Part shown: positions 51,920 through 61,272 of the stretch, piece by piece
How the letters are laid out: each line of letters starts with the position of its first letter
Numbering within the stretch: position 1 is the first letter of the stretch
From: Burkholderia stabilis
GTDB taxonomy: Bacteria; Pseudomonadota; Gammaproteobacteria; Burkholderiales; Burkholderiaceae
Direction of reading: 5' to 3'
Assembly: GCF_001742165.1 (NCBI RefSeq)
Contig: NZ_CP016442.1
Location: 2,976,001-3,040,000 of the forward strand
Length of the DNA stretch: 64,000 nucleotides
The notes under the pieces: model-generated
Told to the model about the DNA's origin: nothing
The model's database searches: none
Seen by the model: the letters and a program-made list of their open reading frames with translations, nothing else
Program-made: the position numbers and the translations under genes

Positions 51920-51935
51920 GCGCGGTCTGGCGCCG

Positions 51936-52178
51936 TCAGGGCGCCGACGCCGCGAGCGGCGCGGCCGTGACGGCCGGCGGCGCGATCGGGCCGCCGACGA
52001 CGGGCTGATCGGCCGCCTGCGCAAGCGGCGTCACGCGCAGCGCGTCGGGCCGCACCTGCCGCGACAGCACGCCGGGCTCGCGCGGGCCGGCTGCCGGCAG
52101 CGGCCCGAACACGCCGCGCGCCACCACGAACGCGAGCATGTTGGCGAGAAAGAGAACAGCGATCAGCCAGCGCAGCAT
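51936..52178 (-). CDS. Small membrane-anchored protein next to coaX, unknown function
   Basis: 80 residues: one N-terminal hydrophobic helix (about 3-22, WLIAVLFLANMLAFVVARG) followed by a Pro/Ala-rich extracytoplasmic tail. GAGGAG precedes the ATG. No domain recognised. It is 193 bp after coaX on the same strand and ends 16 bp from the convergent rfaE2 stop. It might be a shortened member of the SPOR-type proteins sometimes seen at this locus, but no SPOR domain is present. Confidence 0.65.
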   Translation of the reverse strand: MLRWLIAVLFLANMLAFVVARGVFGPLPAAGPREPGVLSRQVRPDALRVTPLAQAADQPVVGGPIAPPAVTAAPLAASAP

Positions 52179-52371
52179 CGTCGAAACTCCTCGTCGTCAT
52201 CGACGTCGTTCACGTCATTCGGTCGGGCCGGCAGCATGGCCGGCTCTTGCATGCCTTTCGGCGATCGTTCGCGCGGGCCGCCGCCGCGGTGCCACGCATT
52301 TCATCGTCACCGTGACGCATCCCCGCACGGGGTTCATCGCCGCGCGCCGGCGCGATGCCGGCGCATTTCCG

Positions 52372-53160
52372 TCAATCCCGTGCCGCTGCTTCCGCGGCAA
52401 TCAGCGCGAGCCCGGACAGGATCAGCGCATCATGCCGCGTATGCGGGGCGGTCAGCGCGCGCGCGACGTCGTCCGCTGCGCCGCCTGCCAGCACGAGCCG
52501 CACGGGCGCCTGCCACGCGTCGGCGAGATCGCGCCACGCGCGCTCGATCAGCCCGGCCTGCGCGTACAGGCAGCCGGCCGACAGCGAGCGCGGCGTATCG
52601 ACCTGGAACGGCTCGGCTCGCGCACCCGCGAGCAGCCCGCTCGCGACGTCGGTGGTCAGCGTCGGCAACTGCGCGGTGTGCGTGCCGAGTGCGCGCATCA
52701 TCAGCGCCCAGCCCGGCGCGATCAGCCCGCCCGTGAAGCGGCCGTCCGAACGCAGCGCCTCAAGCGTCGTCGCGGTGCCGAACGTCGCGATCAGCAGATG
52801 TTCGCCCGGAAAGGCCGCGTGCGCGCCGATCAGGCCGGCCCAGCGGTCGCTGCCGAGCTGCTCGGGTGTCGTATAGCCGTTCGTCACGCCGCATTGCGTG
52901 TTCCGCGAGCGGATCGTCGTGCGCGGCAAGCCGGGCCAGCGCGCATCGAGCAACGCGTCGAGCCGCGCGGCCACGTCGGCACCGGCGACATTCGAGATCC
53001 ATGCGCCGCGCGGACGCGGCAGGTTCGACCAGTCGGGATCGGCGCCGCCGTCGCGCGCGTGGCCGAATGCGCCCGTTTCGACGAGCGTGCGCTGCGCGTC
53101 GGCGAGCGCCCACTTGATCCGGCTGTTGCCGGCGTCGATCAGCAGGTGCGGCTCGCTCAT
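52372..53160 (-). CDS. coaX: Type III pantothenate kinase
   Basis: 262 residues. The ATP-binding P-loop-like [10 protein letters not shown] (about 9-18), pantothenate-site segment [14 protein letters not shown], catalytic-region [13 protein letters not shown] and [11 protein letters not shown] are typical of CoaX. It phosphorylates pantothenate in coenzyme A synthesis and, unlike CoaA, is insensitive to CoA feedback. The start overlaps the birA stop by four bases (ATGA). Confidence 0.94.
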   Translation of the reverse strand: MSEPHLLIDAGNSRIKWALADAQRTLVETGAFGHARDGGADPDWSNLPRPRGAWISNVAGADVAARLDALLDARWPGLPRTTIRSRNTQCGVTNGYTTPEQLGSDRWAGLIGAHAAFPGEHLLIATFGTATTLEALRSDGRFTGGLIAPGWALMMRALGTHTAQLPTLTTDVASGLLAGARAEPFQVDTPRSLSAGCLYAQAGLIERAWRDLADAWQAPVRLVLAGGAADDVARALTAPHTRHDALILSGLALIAAEAAARD

Positions 53161-54077
53161 TGCGCTTCGCGCAGCGACACGTCGCCGGCCGCGATCGCCT
53201 GCACGCCGTTCGGCGTGTCGAGCAGCAACTGGCCGGTCGCGTCGATGCCCGTCGCGATGCCGCGCGCACGTTCGACGCCCTGTTCGAGCAGCACGACTTC
53301 GCGCCCCGCGTAGGCGTGCAACGCGTGCCAGCGCGGCAGGAACGGCGCGAGCCCGTCGGTCCCGAACTGCGCGAGCGCGGGTGTGAGCGCGTTCAGCGAT
53401 GCGGCGAGCGTATCGGTGAGGTTGGCCGAAGCGCACGCAATCGACAGCGCGGCCGGCGGCAGCCCGCTCGCGAGCGTCGCTTCGCGCGCGCGCAGCGCGT
53501 CGACCTGCGCGGCGACGGCTTCCGCGCCGCGCACGTTGATGCCGAAGCCGATCACGACGGCGGTCGCGTCGGCGGTGGTCCAGACGGTTTCGATCAGGAT
53601 CCCGGCGAGCTTGCCGACGACGCGCGGCGTGCCGTCGTCGGTGGCGGTCAGCAGCAGGTCGTTCGGCCATTTGAGCGCGACGCGCGTGCCGGCGTCGAGC
53701 GGCAGCGTGGCAAGCCCTTCGGCGAGCGCGACGCCGATCGCGATGCTCAAGCCGCCGAGCGCATCGACGGAGCGCGGCACGATGCAGCCGACCGAGCACA
53801 GCAGCGCGTTGCCGGGCTGCGCGAACCACGGTCGGCCCTGCCGGCCGCGGCCGGCTGTCTGCTCGAACGCAACGCGCACGAGCGGCGCGGGCAGCGCGTT
53901 CGCGCTGCGCGGCAGCGCCTTGAGCCGGGTCGCGACGTCGGCGTTGGTCGAGCCGGTGGCGGCGACGATGTCGAGCGGCCACGCACGTGGCGCGGCGTCC
54001 AGGTGCGCCTCGAGCCGGTTGCGCGCGATGTGCGCGTCGCCGGAATCGGGCGTGTCGGAGGAGGTGGGGGCGTTCAT
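53157..54077 (-). CDS. birA: Biotin-[acetyl-CoA-carboxylase] ligase, monofunctional
   Basis: 306 residues. The catalytic core carries ATGSTNADV, the biotin-binding loop [12 protein letters not shown] (GRGRxG) at about 92-103, KWPNDLLL, and [11 protein letters not shown]-terminal SH3-like part ends with GDVSLREAQ. The N-terminus ([14 protein letters not shown]) leads directly into the core; the winged-helix DNA-binding domain of E. coli BirA is missing. It attaches biotin to carrier proteins. Coupled to coaX. Confidence 0.93.
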   Translation of the reverse strand: MNAPTSSDTPDSGDAHIARNRLEAHLDAAPRAWPLDIVAATGSTNADVATRLKALPRSANALPAPLVRVAFEQTAGRGRQGRPWFAQPGNALLCSVGCIVPRSVDALGGLSIAIGVALAEGLATLPLDAGTRVALKWPNDLLLTATDDGTPRVVGKLAGILIETVWTTADATAVVIGFGINVRGAEAVAAQVDALRAREATLASGLPPAALSIACASANLTDTLAASLNALTPALAQFGTDGLAPFLPRWHALHAYAGREVVLLEQGVERARGIATGIDATGQLLLDTPNGVQAIAAGDVSLREAQ

Positions 54078-54183
54078 GGCGCCTATTGTAGCGACAGGGG
54101 AAGGGGCGCGCGTTGGGCGGCGCACGCGACAGGCGGGGCATGCCGGCCCGCACGCGAACTGTGTCAGGCCGGCGCCGCGCCGC

Positions 54184-54714
54184 TTATTTCTTTTCCATCT
54201 GCTCCAGCGCCTTGATCTCTTCCTCGGACGTCATTTCGCAGGCGAGCAGCGTCTTGCCCTTGAGCGCCGGGCCCTGGCGGGCCGACACGAGGATCAGCGC
54301 GCCGACCGGACCGCGGGCGGTCAGCCGGCGCGCGTAGCCGATGGACGCAGCCCCCAGCAGATGGCCCTTCTCGCGGGTGAGCGGGTAGCGCTGCGCGAGC
54401 TGGCCGGCGACTTCGCCTTCCACGAGCACGCCGATCCCCGAACGGGTGAACACGACGTTCTGCGTCGTGAAGCCGTCCCGGCGGATCGGTTCCGGCAGAC
54501 GAAAGACCGCCGCGCCCAGCATCGACTCGTCCGGCTTCGGATCGGCCGCTTTCGCGGTGTTGTAGATCGAGTCCATCAGGTCCGACGTGAACGGCGGCTT
54601 GCAGAGCGCGGCGTTGAAGAGGTCGGGATGGGCGGGCGGTGCGGCGAGCGCGACGAATGGCGCGGCGGCGATGGCGCCAAGGGCGGCGCGAAGCGCGGAC
54701 AGGCGATCGGACAT
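54184..54714 (-). CDS. Exported protein of unknown function
   Basis: 176 residues with a probable signal peptide (cleavage after VALAA, about 25). After it, a compact domain has PDLFNAALCKPPFTSDLMDSIYN, VFRLPEPIRRDGFTTQNVVFTRSGIGVLVEG and a C-terminal CEMTSEEEIKALEQMEKK. Two cysteines could form a disulfide. No family recognised. Monocistronic. Confidence 0.75.
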   Translation of the reverse strand: MSDRLSALRAALGAIAAAPFVALAAPPAHPDLFNAALCKPPFTSDLMDSIYNTAKAADPKPDESMLGAAVFRLPEPIRRDGFTTQNVVFTRSGIGVLVEGEVAGQLAQRYPLTREKGHLLGAASIGYARRLTARGPVGALILVSARQGPALKGKTLLACEMTSEEEIKALEQMEKK

Positions 54715-54944
54715 GGATGCAGTTCTCTCAGGTTTTGTTGTGAGGCTGCATGTCAAGACATCGACGCGCGCCGATCGACCGGCACGGATCGACCGGATGG
54801 CGGCACCGCACCCGGCATCCGGCATCCGGCACGCTCGCCCGCGCCCCGCGATCGACGTCGCCGGGAGGCGATCGATGCGCGGGGCGTCGAGTCATGCGTG
54901 CCGCGTCGCCGCGATCCCGCCGGCCCGCGCGTGCCGGAAAACCG

Positions 54945-55802
54945 TCACGGCGCGACGACCGGATGCTTCAGCGCATGCGCGGTCTCGATCCACTGCGCGT
55001 GGAACTCGTCCGCGTCGGGCCGCAACCCCAGCTCGCCGTTGCGATAGGCCATCGCAAGCGTCTGCACGGCTTCCGGCAACTCGTGTTCGGCGGCCCGGCG
55101 ATACAGCGCGAGCGCGCGCGTCTCGTCGCGCGGCACGCCGCTGCCGTCGCGGTACGCGTTCGCGAGCATGAAGTCCGCGGCCGGAATGTCCGCGCGCGAC
55201 GCGACGTCGAACCAGTGCGCGGCCTGCACCGGATCGGCGGCGATGCCGTAGCCGCTGCGGTAGATCAGCCCGAGGTAATACGCGGCGGCCGGGTCGCCCT
55301 GTTCGGCCGCTTCGCCGAGCAGCGCGCGGGCACGCACGTAGTCCTTCGGGATGTCGCCGCTGCCGAGCAGCAGTGCCTTGCCGAGCGCGAGCTGCGCGCG
55401 CCGCGCGGCGGGCGCGTCGGCGTGGCCGTCCGCCTGCGCGGCGGTTTCCAGCCAGCCGCGCCCTTCGTCGCGCAGCCCCGGTTCGCGCGCGTCGACGAGC
55501 GCGATGCCGAGCGCCGCCTGCGCGGCGCCCGAGCCGCGGCGCGCGAGGGTGCGCAACTGCGCGAGCGCGTGCGGCTCGGTGGCCTGCGTGACCATCGCCT
55601 GCCACTCGTCGAGCTGCGCGGCGCTCGGCGCGGGGCCGGCGCCGCGCAGGCCGGCCGCCGCGACGACGGCCGCGACGGTCACGGCCGCCGCCGCGAGCAG
55701 CGCGGCCGGCGGGAGTTTCGCGCGCAGCAGGCGCCGCGCGGCGGCGGCGAAGCCGGTTTCGGCCGGCCGCATCGTCCGGATCGGTTGCATCGCGTGTCTC
55801 AT
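54945..55802 (-). CDS. Sel1-repeat (TPR-like) membrane-anchored protein
   Basis: 285 residues. One membrane helix (about 34-52, AALLAAAAVTVAAVVAAAGL) then at least four Sel1/TPR-like repeats with AAAYYLGLIYRSGYG, AADFMLANAYRDGSGVPRD and AVQTLAMAYRNGE. Such repeats mediate protein contacts in the periplasm. The start overlaps the stop of the nucleotidase gene (ATGA), so it is translationally coupled and probably functions with, or is regulated like, that phosphatase. Confidence 0.82.
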   Translation of the reverse strand: MRHAMQPIRTMRPAETGFAAAARRLLRAKLPPAALLAAAAVTVAAVVAAAGLRGAGPAPSAAQLDEWQAMVTQATEPHALAQLRTLARRGSGAAQAALGIALVDAREPGLRDEGRGWLETAAQADGHADAPAARRAQLALGKALLLGSGDIPKDYVRARALLGEAAEQGDPAAAYYLGLIYRSGYGIAADPVQAAHWFDVASRADIPAADFMLANAYRDGSGVPRDETRALALYRRAAEHELPEAVQTLAMAYRNGELGLRPDADEFHAQWIETAHALKHPVVAP

Positions 55803-57868
55803 TGCGTGAGGTCGATCTCGTAGATGGCGAGGTTCTTGCCCGAGCCGTCGTCGGCCGCGACCTGCGTGATGCCGGTCAGGCCGGCCGCCGCTGCGTCGCC
55901 CAGACGGTTCGGCGCGGACGCGAACTGCACGTGCGCGACCGAGCTCGCGAGCTTCGTGAAGCGCCAGCTGCGCTGCGCGCCGTCCGCCGTGCGCGTGATC
56001 TTGCCGCGCTGCTTCACGAACGCGATCAGCACGTCGCGGTTCGCATCGGGCGACGCGAAGATCGTCTTGCTGCCGTCGAGGCCCGGGAAGTTGCCGCCGC
56101 CGCTCGCGCGGTAGTTGTTGGTCGCGACGATGAACTGCGCGTTCGGGTCGATCGGCGCGCCCTTGTACGTCAGGTTCTTGATCCGGCTGCCGAGCGGCTG
56201 CGTGACGTCGATTTCATACGCGAGATCGGCCGACGTGAACATGTCGAAGTTGTAGCCGGGGAAGGTGCTGACGAGCGGCTGTACGGTCGCCTTGGTCGGG
56301 TCGATCCGGTTGAAGCGCTTCGCGGCCGTCTCGAGCCAGTTCTTCACGTCGGCGCCGCTCACCTTCACGGCGTACACGGTGTTCGGATACAGGTACAGGT
56401 CGGCCGCGTTGTTGATCGCGAGCGCGCCCGGCGCGACGTCGGTGTAGTCGCTGCCGCCGCCGAAGCCGCTCTTGAACGGCGCGCTGACCGACAGCACCGG
56501 CAGCGACGCGTATTGCGGCAGGTTCGCCTGCACGTAGGTCTTTACGTAGTCGGCCTGCGCCTCGTTGACGATCTGGATCGCGCCCGGATCGCCGACATCC
56601 GCGAAGTACGAGTTCATTCGATAGTCGGTCGAGCCGATCGGCGTCTTCACGTAGTCGATCGTCGCCTGGTGCTCGGCGGCGATCGCGGCGGACACGGACG
56701 GGTCGGCCGCGACGTAGCTCTTGTCGGCATTCTGGATCGGCCGCGCCTCGACGGTCGTCTGCGACTTGTCGACGCTCCACGCCTTGCCGTCGAACTTCAG
56801 GCCGAGTTTGATCACACCGAGGTGCTTGCCCCAGTAGTTGGCCATCACGGTCGGCACGCCGTTGACGGTGCCCTTGACCTTGTCGACGCCCGGCAGGTTG
56901 AACTGCGACACGGTGCTGTTCGCGTCCGGGAACACCTGGTGCGAGTGGCCGATCAGCATCGCGTCGATGCCGGTCACCTTCGACAGCCACCAGCTGCCGT
57001 TCTCCATCGTCGGCGAATACGCGGAATTGTCGAGGCCGCCGTGCGAGATCGCGACGACGAGATCGGCGCCCTTCGCGCGCATCTCCGGAACGTACTTCTC
57101 GGCGGCTTCCTTCAGGCCGGTCGTGTAGACCTTGCCGTCGAGCCAGCGCTTGTCCCAGTTCATGATCGCGGGCGGCGTGAAGCCGATGATGCCGATCTTC
57201 ACGGGCGCGCTGACCGTCTTGCCGTCCGGCGTGGTCGCCGTCACGGTGCGGGTCAGGATCGTGTATGGCGTGAACAGCGGCGCGTTGGTCTTCGCGCTGA
57301 TGACGTTCGCGAGCACCTGCGGGAAGCTCGGGCCCGCGCACTTTTTCTGCTGGGCCGGCGCCGGCAGGCCGTCGACCTCGAACGTGTTGCCGGTCACCTG
57401 CGACAGGTACGGCAGCCCGTAGTTGAATTCGTGGTTGCCGATCCCGCCGCCGTCGAATTTCGCGGCGTTCATCACCTTGTAGATCGCGAGCGTCTGGTCG
57501 CAGCCGATCGGCTTCACGAGCGCCTGGTAGTCGGACAGCGCGGTGCCCTGGATCGTGTCGCCGTTGTCGAGCAGCAGCGTGTTCGGGTACTGCGCGCGCG
57601 CCTGTGCGATCAACGTCGACACGCGCTCGAAGCCGAGCGAGTTGTCGGCGGCGAGCTTGAAATAGTCGTACGACAGCACGTTGGTGTGCAGGTCGGTCGT
57701 CTCGAGCAGCGCGAGCGTGGCCGTCGTGCCGACGGGCGCCTGGGCCGCGGGCTGCGACGGCGGCGGGGCGGTGACGTCGTCGCCGCCGCAGGCGGCGAGG
57801 GTGAAGGCAAGGCTGGCGAGCGCGGCGGCAGTCGCCACGCGGTGGCTGGAAAGCGGGGTGAGACGCAT
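55799..57868 (-). CDS. Bifunctional 2',3'-cyclic nucleotide 2'-phosphodiesterase/3'-nucleotidase-type lipoprotein
   Basis: 689 residues. A signal peptide ending LAACGG (lipobox, Cys near 27) makes it a lipoprotein. The N-terminal metallophosphatase domain has TTDLHTN (Asp, His), DNGDTIQG, GIGNHEFNYG, AISHGG and IGHSHQVF ligands; the C-terminal 5'-nucleotidase domain (about 400-689) has TDVAPGALAINNAADLYLYPNT and FIVATNNYRASGGG. It resembles CpdB, hydrolysing nucleotides to release phosphate. A Pho box lies about 110 bp upstream. Confidence 0.92.
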   Translation of the reverse strand: MRLTPLSSHRVATAAALASLAFTLAACGGDDVTAPPPSQPAAQAPVGTTATLALLETTDLHTNVLSYDYFKLAADNSLGFERVSTLIAQARAQYPNTLLLDNGDTIQGTALSDYQALVKPIGCDQTLAIYKVMNAAKFDGGGIGNHEFNYGLPYLSQVTGNTFEVDGLPAPAQQKKCAGPSFPQVLANVISAKTNAPLFTPYTILTRTVTATTPDGKTVSAPVKIGIIGFTPPAIMNWDKRWLDGKVYTTGLKEAAEKYVPEMRAKGADLVVAISHGGLDNSAYSPTMENGSWWLSKVTGIDAMLIGHSHQVFPDANSTVSQFNLPGVDKVKGTVNGVPTVMANYWGKHLGVIKLGLKFDGKAWSVDKSQTTVEARPIQNADKSYVAADPSVSAAIAAEHQATIDYVKTPIGSTDYRMNSYFADVGDPGAIQIVNEAQADYVKTYVQANLPQYASLPVLSVSAPFKSGFGGGSDYTDVAPGALAINNAADLYLYPNTVYAVKVSGADVKNWLETAAKRFNRIDPTKATVQPLVSTFPGYNFDMFTSADLAYEIDVTQPLGSRIKNLTYKGAPIDPNAQFIVATNNYRASGGGNFPGLDGSKTIFASPDANRDVLIAFVKQRGKITRTADGAQRSWRFTKLASSVAHVQFASAPNRLGDAAAAGLTGITQVAADDGSGKNLAIYEIDLTQ

Positions 57869-57961
57869 CGGTTGTCCTGTTCGGTGTTCTGTTCTGATTT
57901 GGCGAGGTGCGCAACGAAATGGCGGCGCGGGGCGCCGACGGCCTGATGTGCGGCGCGTGAG

Positions 57962-57995
57962 AGTATCGAAAGGAAACGTGACGGAAGAATGAAAG
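57962..57995 (-). promoter_or_regulatory. Candidate Pho box with phased -10, upstream of the nucleotidase gene
   Basis: On the minus strand CTTTCAT-TCTT-CCGTCAC (57995-57978) matches the PhoB direct repeat CTGTCAT-AWAW-CTGTCAC at 12 of 14 half-site positions. Ten bases further downstream is GATACT, the right distance for a PhoB-dependent -10. The predicted start is about 57955, giving an 87-nt leader. Function of the target (phosphate release from nucleotides) agrees with phosphate control. Confidence 0.62.
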
Positions 57996-58167
57996 GTGAT
58001 GACGCGGGCCGCGCGCCGGGGCGGGCGGCGGCTTCCGGGCCGCCCACGATCGGGCTTCGTCGGCCAGGCTTCGCCGGGCAGGCGGCCCCGGTCGACCGTC
58101 CCCGGCCGGGTGCCCCCGGCCACGCGTCCCCACGGAAATCCTCACGTCGCGGCGCCGGGCGGTTCGC

Positions 58168-58173
58168 TACAAT
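58168..58173 (+). promoter_or_regulatory. Candidate -10 of the MCE transporter operon
   Basis: TACAAT 34 bp before the TTG start of the permease. No convincing -35 at 17 bp. A leader of about 27 nt would follow. Confidence 0.45.
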
Positions 58174-58206
58174 GGCCGCTGTCATCCTTTTGCAAACAAC
58201 CTGCCC

Positions 58207-59331
58207 TTGGACTTCGAGACTCCTCCCGGCCTGTCGGTCGACGCCGGCGGCCAGGGCCAGACGGTGCGCCTGACCGGCCAGTGGACCGCGCTCGCGCTTG
58301 CGCGCAATCGTGGTGCGATCGCGCGCCGGGTCGCGAGCATCGCGTCCGGGCGCGTGAGCGAATGGGACCTGTCCGGCATCGAGCGGCTCGACCACGTCGG
58401 CGGCCAGGCGCTGTGGCGCGTGTGGGGCCGCAAGCTGCCGGCCGGCGTCGCGCTGAGCGTCACGCAGCGCACGATCTTCGAGCGCATCGAGCGGCTCGAC
58501 AGCGGGCGCGAGGCGCCCGAGCGCGTCGTGCGCGTCGATCCCGTCACGCGGCTCGGCCAGGGGATCTTCGCGTTCGGCGAACACCTGCAGGGCGGCATCG
58601 CGATGTTCGGCCTCGTGATCCTCGATGCGCTGTCGGTGCTGCGCCGCCCGAAGACGATGCCGTGGAAGGAAACCTCGGCGAACATCTACAGCGCCGGCGC
58701 GCAGGCGCTGCCGATCACCGCGCTCGTCGCGTTCCTGATCGGCATCGTGCTCAGCTACCTGTCCGCGCAGCAGTTGCAGATGTTCGGCGCGAACCGCTAC
58801 ATCGTGAACATCCTCGGGCTGTCGGTGATCCGCGAGCTCGGCCCCGTGCTGTCGGCGATTCTCGTCGCGGGCCGCTCGGGCTCGGCGATCACCGCGCAGA
58901 TCGGCGTGATGCGCGTGACCGAGGAGCTCGACGCGATGCGCGTGATGGGCATCCCGCACGGGCTGCGGCTGATCCTGCCGCGCGTGCTCGCGCTCGGCAT
59001 CGCGATGCCGCTGCTCGTGATGTGGACCAACATCATCGCGCTGACGGGCGGCGCGCTTGCCGCAAAGCTCGTGCTCGGCATCGACGTCAACTATTTCGTG
59101 CGCTCGCTGCCGGGCGTCGTGCCGATCGCGAACCTGTACATCGGCGTCGGCAAGGGCGTCGTGTTCGGCATGCTGATCGCGCTGGTCGCCTGCCATTTCG
59201 GTTTCCGGATCAAGGCGAACTCGCAGAGCCTCGGCGAAGGGACGACCACGTCGGTCGTGTCGTCGATCACGGTCGTGATCCTCGCCGACGCGGTGTTCGC
59301 GATCCTGTTCCAGAACGTGGGGCTCGGATGA
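58207..59331 (+). CDS. MlaE-family permease with N-terminal STAS-like domain
   Basis: 374 residues. The N-terminal 115 residues form a soluble STAS/MlaB-like domain (VRLTGQWTALALA, WDLSGIERLDHVGGQALWRVWG) fused to an MlaE permease with about six membrane helices, including the ELGPVLSAILVAGRSGSAITAQIGVMRVTEELDA coupling region and IIALTGGALAA. It is the channel of an MCE-type phospholipid transporter of the inner membrane. The start is TTG at 58207 without a clear ribosome binding site; a GTG 19 codons later is the alternative. It overlaps the ATPase gene (ATGA). Confidence 0.9.
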   Translation: MDFETPPGLSVDAGGQGQTVRLTGQWTALALARNRGAIARRVASIASGRVSEWDLSGIERLDHVGGQALWRVWGRKLPAGVALSVTQRTIFERIERLDSGREAPERVVRVDPVTRLGQGIFAFGEHLQGGIAMFGLVILDALSVLRRPKTMPWKETSANIYSAGAQALPITALVAFLIGIVLSYLSAQQLQMFGANRYIVNILGLSVIRELGPVLSAILVAGRSGSAITAQIGVMRVTEELDAMRVMGIPHGLRLILPRVLALGIAMPLLVMWTNIIALTGGALAAKLVLGIDVNYFVRSLPGVVPIANLYIGVGKGVVFGMLIALVACHFGFRIKANSQSLGEGTTTSVVSSITVVILADAVFAILFQNVGLG

Positions 59332-60221
59332 ACGCATCGAACGAATCGGCGGCCCACGCCGCACCGGCCGGCACGCCGCCCGCCGCCGCGGAGGCGGACC
59401 TCGTGATCGAGGTGCGCAACCTGACCAAGCGCTACGGGCGCAACATCATTCACCAGAAGCTCGACTTCGACGTGCGGCGCGGCGAGATCGTGGCGATCGT
59501 CGGCGGCTCGGGCTCCGGCAAGACGACGCTCGTGCGGCAGATCCTCGGCCTCGAGCGGCCGACGTCGGGCACGATCAAGGTGTTCGGCGAAGATACGGCG
59601 ACGATCGACGATGCAAGCGCGCGGATGATGCGCACGCGCTCCGGGATGCTGTTCCAGCAGGGCGCGCTGTTCTCGTCGATGACGGTGTTCGACAACGTCG
59701 CGCAGCCGCTGCGCGAGCTCGGTCGCGTGCCGCCGGACCTGCTGCACGACATCGTGATGCTGAAGCTCGAGATGGTCGGGCTGCCGCGCAAGCACGCGTC
59801 GAAGATGCCGGCCGCGCTGTCGGGCGGGATGGTCAAGCGGGTCGGCATCGCGCGCGCGATCGCGCTCGAGCCCGAGCTGCTGTTCCTCGACGAGCCGACG
59901 GCCGGCCTCGATCCGCAGGCCTCGGACGAATTCGTCGAGCTGATCGCGACGCTGCACCGCACGCTCGGGCTGACCGTCGTGATGGTGACGCACGATCTCG
60001 ACACGATGGTCGCGCTGTCGACGCGCGTCGCGGTGCTGGCCGACCGCAAGGTGCTGGTCGCCGCGCCGGTCGAGGAGGCCGCGAACGTCGATCATCCTTT
60101 CATCCACGAATATTTCCTGGGGCTGCGCGGGCGCCGCGCACTGCAGGCGCTGCCGCCCGAGCGGCGCGCGAAGCTGCCGAAGGCGGCCCTCGAACCGGCG
60201 CTGTCGAGCGTCGAGCTGTAG
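59328..60221 (+). CDS. ABC transporter ATPase, MlaF-like
   Basis: 297 residues. Walker A GGSGSGKTT (59-67), Q-loop FQQGALFSSMTVFDNVAQPL, signature LSGGMVKRVGIARAI, Walker B LLFLDEPTAGLDP and H-loop THDLDTM. The MlaF-typical FQQGALFSS and signature variant LSGGM (not LSGGQ) are present. N-terminal Ala-rich tail of 24 residues. It powers the neighbouring permease. Start overlaps the permease stop by four bases. Confidence 0.94.
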   Translation: MNASNESAAHAAPAGTPPAAAEADLVIEVRNLTKRYGRNIIHQKLDFDVRRGEIVAIVGGSGSGKTTLVRQILGLERPTSGTIKVFGEDTATIDDASARMMRTRSGMLFQQGALFSSMTVFDNVAQPLRELGRVPPDLLHDIVMLKLEMVGLPRKHASKMPAALSGGMVKRVGIARAIALEPELLFLDEPTAGLDPQASDEFVELIATLHRTLGLTVVMVTHDLDTMVALSTRVAVLADRKVLVAAPVEEAANVDHPFIHEYFLGLRGRRALQALPPERRAKLPKAALEPALSSVEL

Positions 60222-60254
60222 CAGGCAGGCAAGCAAGGACAAGGAACCCTTCCG

Positions 60255-61184
60255 ATGGAAAACAAATCACATGCGTTCTGGGCCGGCCTGTTCACGATCG
60301 CGCTGACGCTCGCGATCGCGGGCACCGTGTTCTGGTTCAACGTCGACCGCACCGTGCGCGTGCCGTACGACCTGCTCGCACGCACCAACGTGACGGGGCT
60401 GTTCCCGGACGCGGCCGTGCGTTTTCGCGGCCTCGACGTGGGCAAGGTACAGTCGATCGGCTTCGATCGTACGCACCCGGGGCAGATCCGGATCCGGATT
60501 CTGGTCGACCACGACGCGCCGATCACGCAGTCGACCTACGGCAGCCTCGGCTTCCAGGGCGTGACGGGCATCGCGTTCGTGCAGCTCGAAGATACGGGCC
60601 GCGACCTGGCGCCGCTGCCGTCGTCGGCGAAGTCGATCGCGCAGATTCCGATGCGGCCGAGCCTGTTCGACCAGATCCAGGAGCGCGGCGACGTGCTGCT
60701 GCGGCAGCTCGAACTGGCCGCGAAAAGCGCGAACGCGCTGATGTCGCCCGAGATGCGCGAGCAGCTGCGCGCGACGGCCGAAAGCCTGCAGCACGCGGCC
60801 GACGGCGCGGCGGTGCTGACGAAACAGCTCGGCCCGGCGGTCGCCGCGCTGCCGGAAACGATGCACCAGGTGGACCGCACGATGGCGTCGGCGAACACGC
60901 TGCTGCAGCCGAACGGGCCGCTCGTGTCGAACCTGAACAAGGCCGGCACGGCCGCGGAGCAGGTCGGCGTCGCGCTGAACGACCTCAACGCGCGCGTGCA
61001 GTACGACACGCTGCCGCGCTTCAATGCGCTCGCCGGCAGCGTCGGCGATGCGTCGCGGCAATTGAAGGACGTTGCCGGTGAACTCGGCCGCAACCCGCGC
61101 AGTCTGTTGTTCGGTTCGCCCGGCCCGCAGCCGGGCCCCGGCGAAGCGGGTTTCGTCTGGCCGGGTGCGACGGCCGGGAAGTGA
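60255..61184 (+). CDS. MCE (MlaD-family) lipid-binding protein
   Basis: 309 residues: N-terminal membrane helix (about 8-30) and one MCE domain (about 38-115: TNVTGLFPDAAVRFRGLDVGKVQSIGF), followed by long helical coiled regions (about 150-285) and a Pro/Gly-rich end. MCE proteins form hexameric rings that carry lipid across the periplasm. The long helical C-terminus suggests a needle-like assembly rather than the short E. coli MlaD. The ATG at 60255 follows the ATPase by 33 bp; AAGGA site present. Confidence 0.93.
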   Translation: MENKSHAFWAGLFTIALTLAIAGTVFWFNVDRTVRVPYDLLARTNVTGLFPDAAVRFRGLDVGKVQSIGFDRTHPGQIRIRILVDHDAPITQSTYGSLGFQGVTGIAFVQLEDTGRDLAPLPSSAKSIAQIPMRPSLFDQIQERGDVLLRQLELAAKSANALMSPEMREQLRATAESLQHAADGAAVLTKQLGPAVAALPETMHQVDRTMASANTLLQPNGPLVSNLNKAGTAAEQVGVALNDLNARVQYDTLPRFNALAGSVGDASRQLKDVAGELGRNPRSLLFGSPGPQPGPGEAGFVWPGATAGK

Positions 61185-61272
61185 GGCCGACCGGAAACCC
61201 GTCGGTCGCCCGGCCGGAAACGGCCACGCAATGACGCCCATCGAAACCGGAAACATCATGCAGGAACACGCC

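Larger units (their letters stand above)
57869..58206. other. 338-bp divergent intergenic region before the MCE operon
   Basis: It contains the Pho-type promoter of the nucleotidase gene and, at its right end, the candidate promoter of the lipid-transport operon. The middle part (58000-58150) is very GC-rich with no ORF considered real. Confidence 0.5.

Noticed and set aside
57989..58273. Small ORF with ATG at 58172 at the start of the MCE operon
   Set aside because: Out of frame with the permease, overlaps its N-terminus, and encodes no recognisable sequence; the ATG overlaps the putative -10.
61231..61272. Upstream starts (61231, 61258) for the auxiliary lipoprotein
   Set aside because: They are in frame, but the ATG at 61273 has the best-placed AGGAA and gives a normal lipoprotein signal length.
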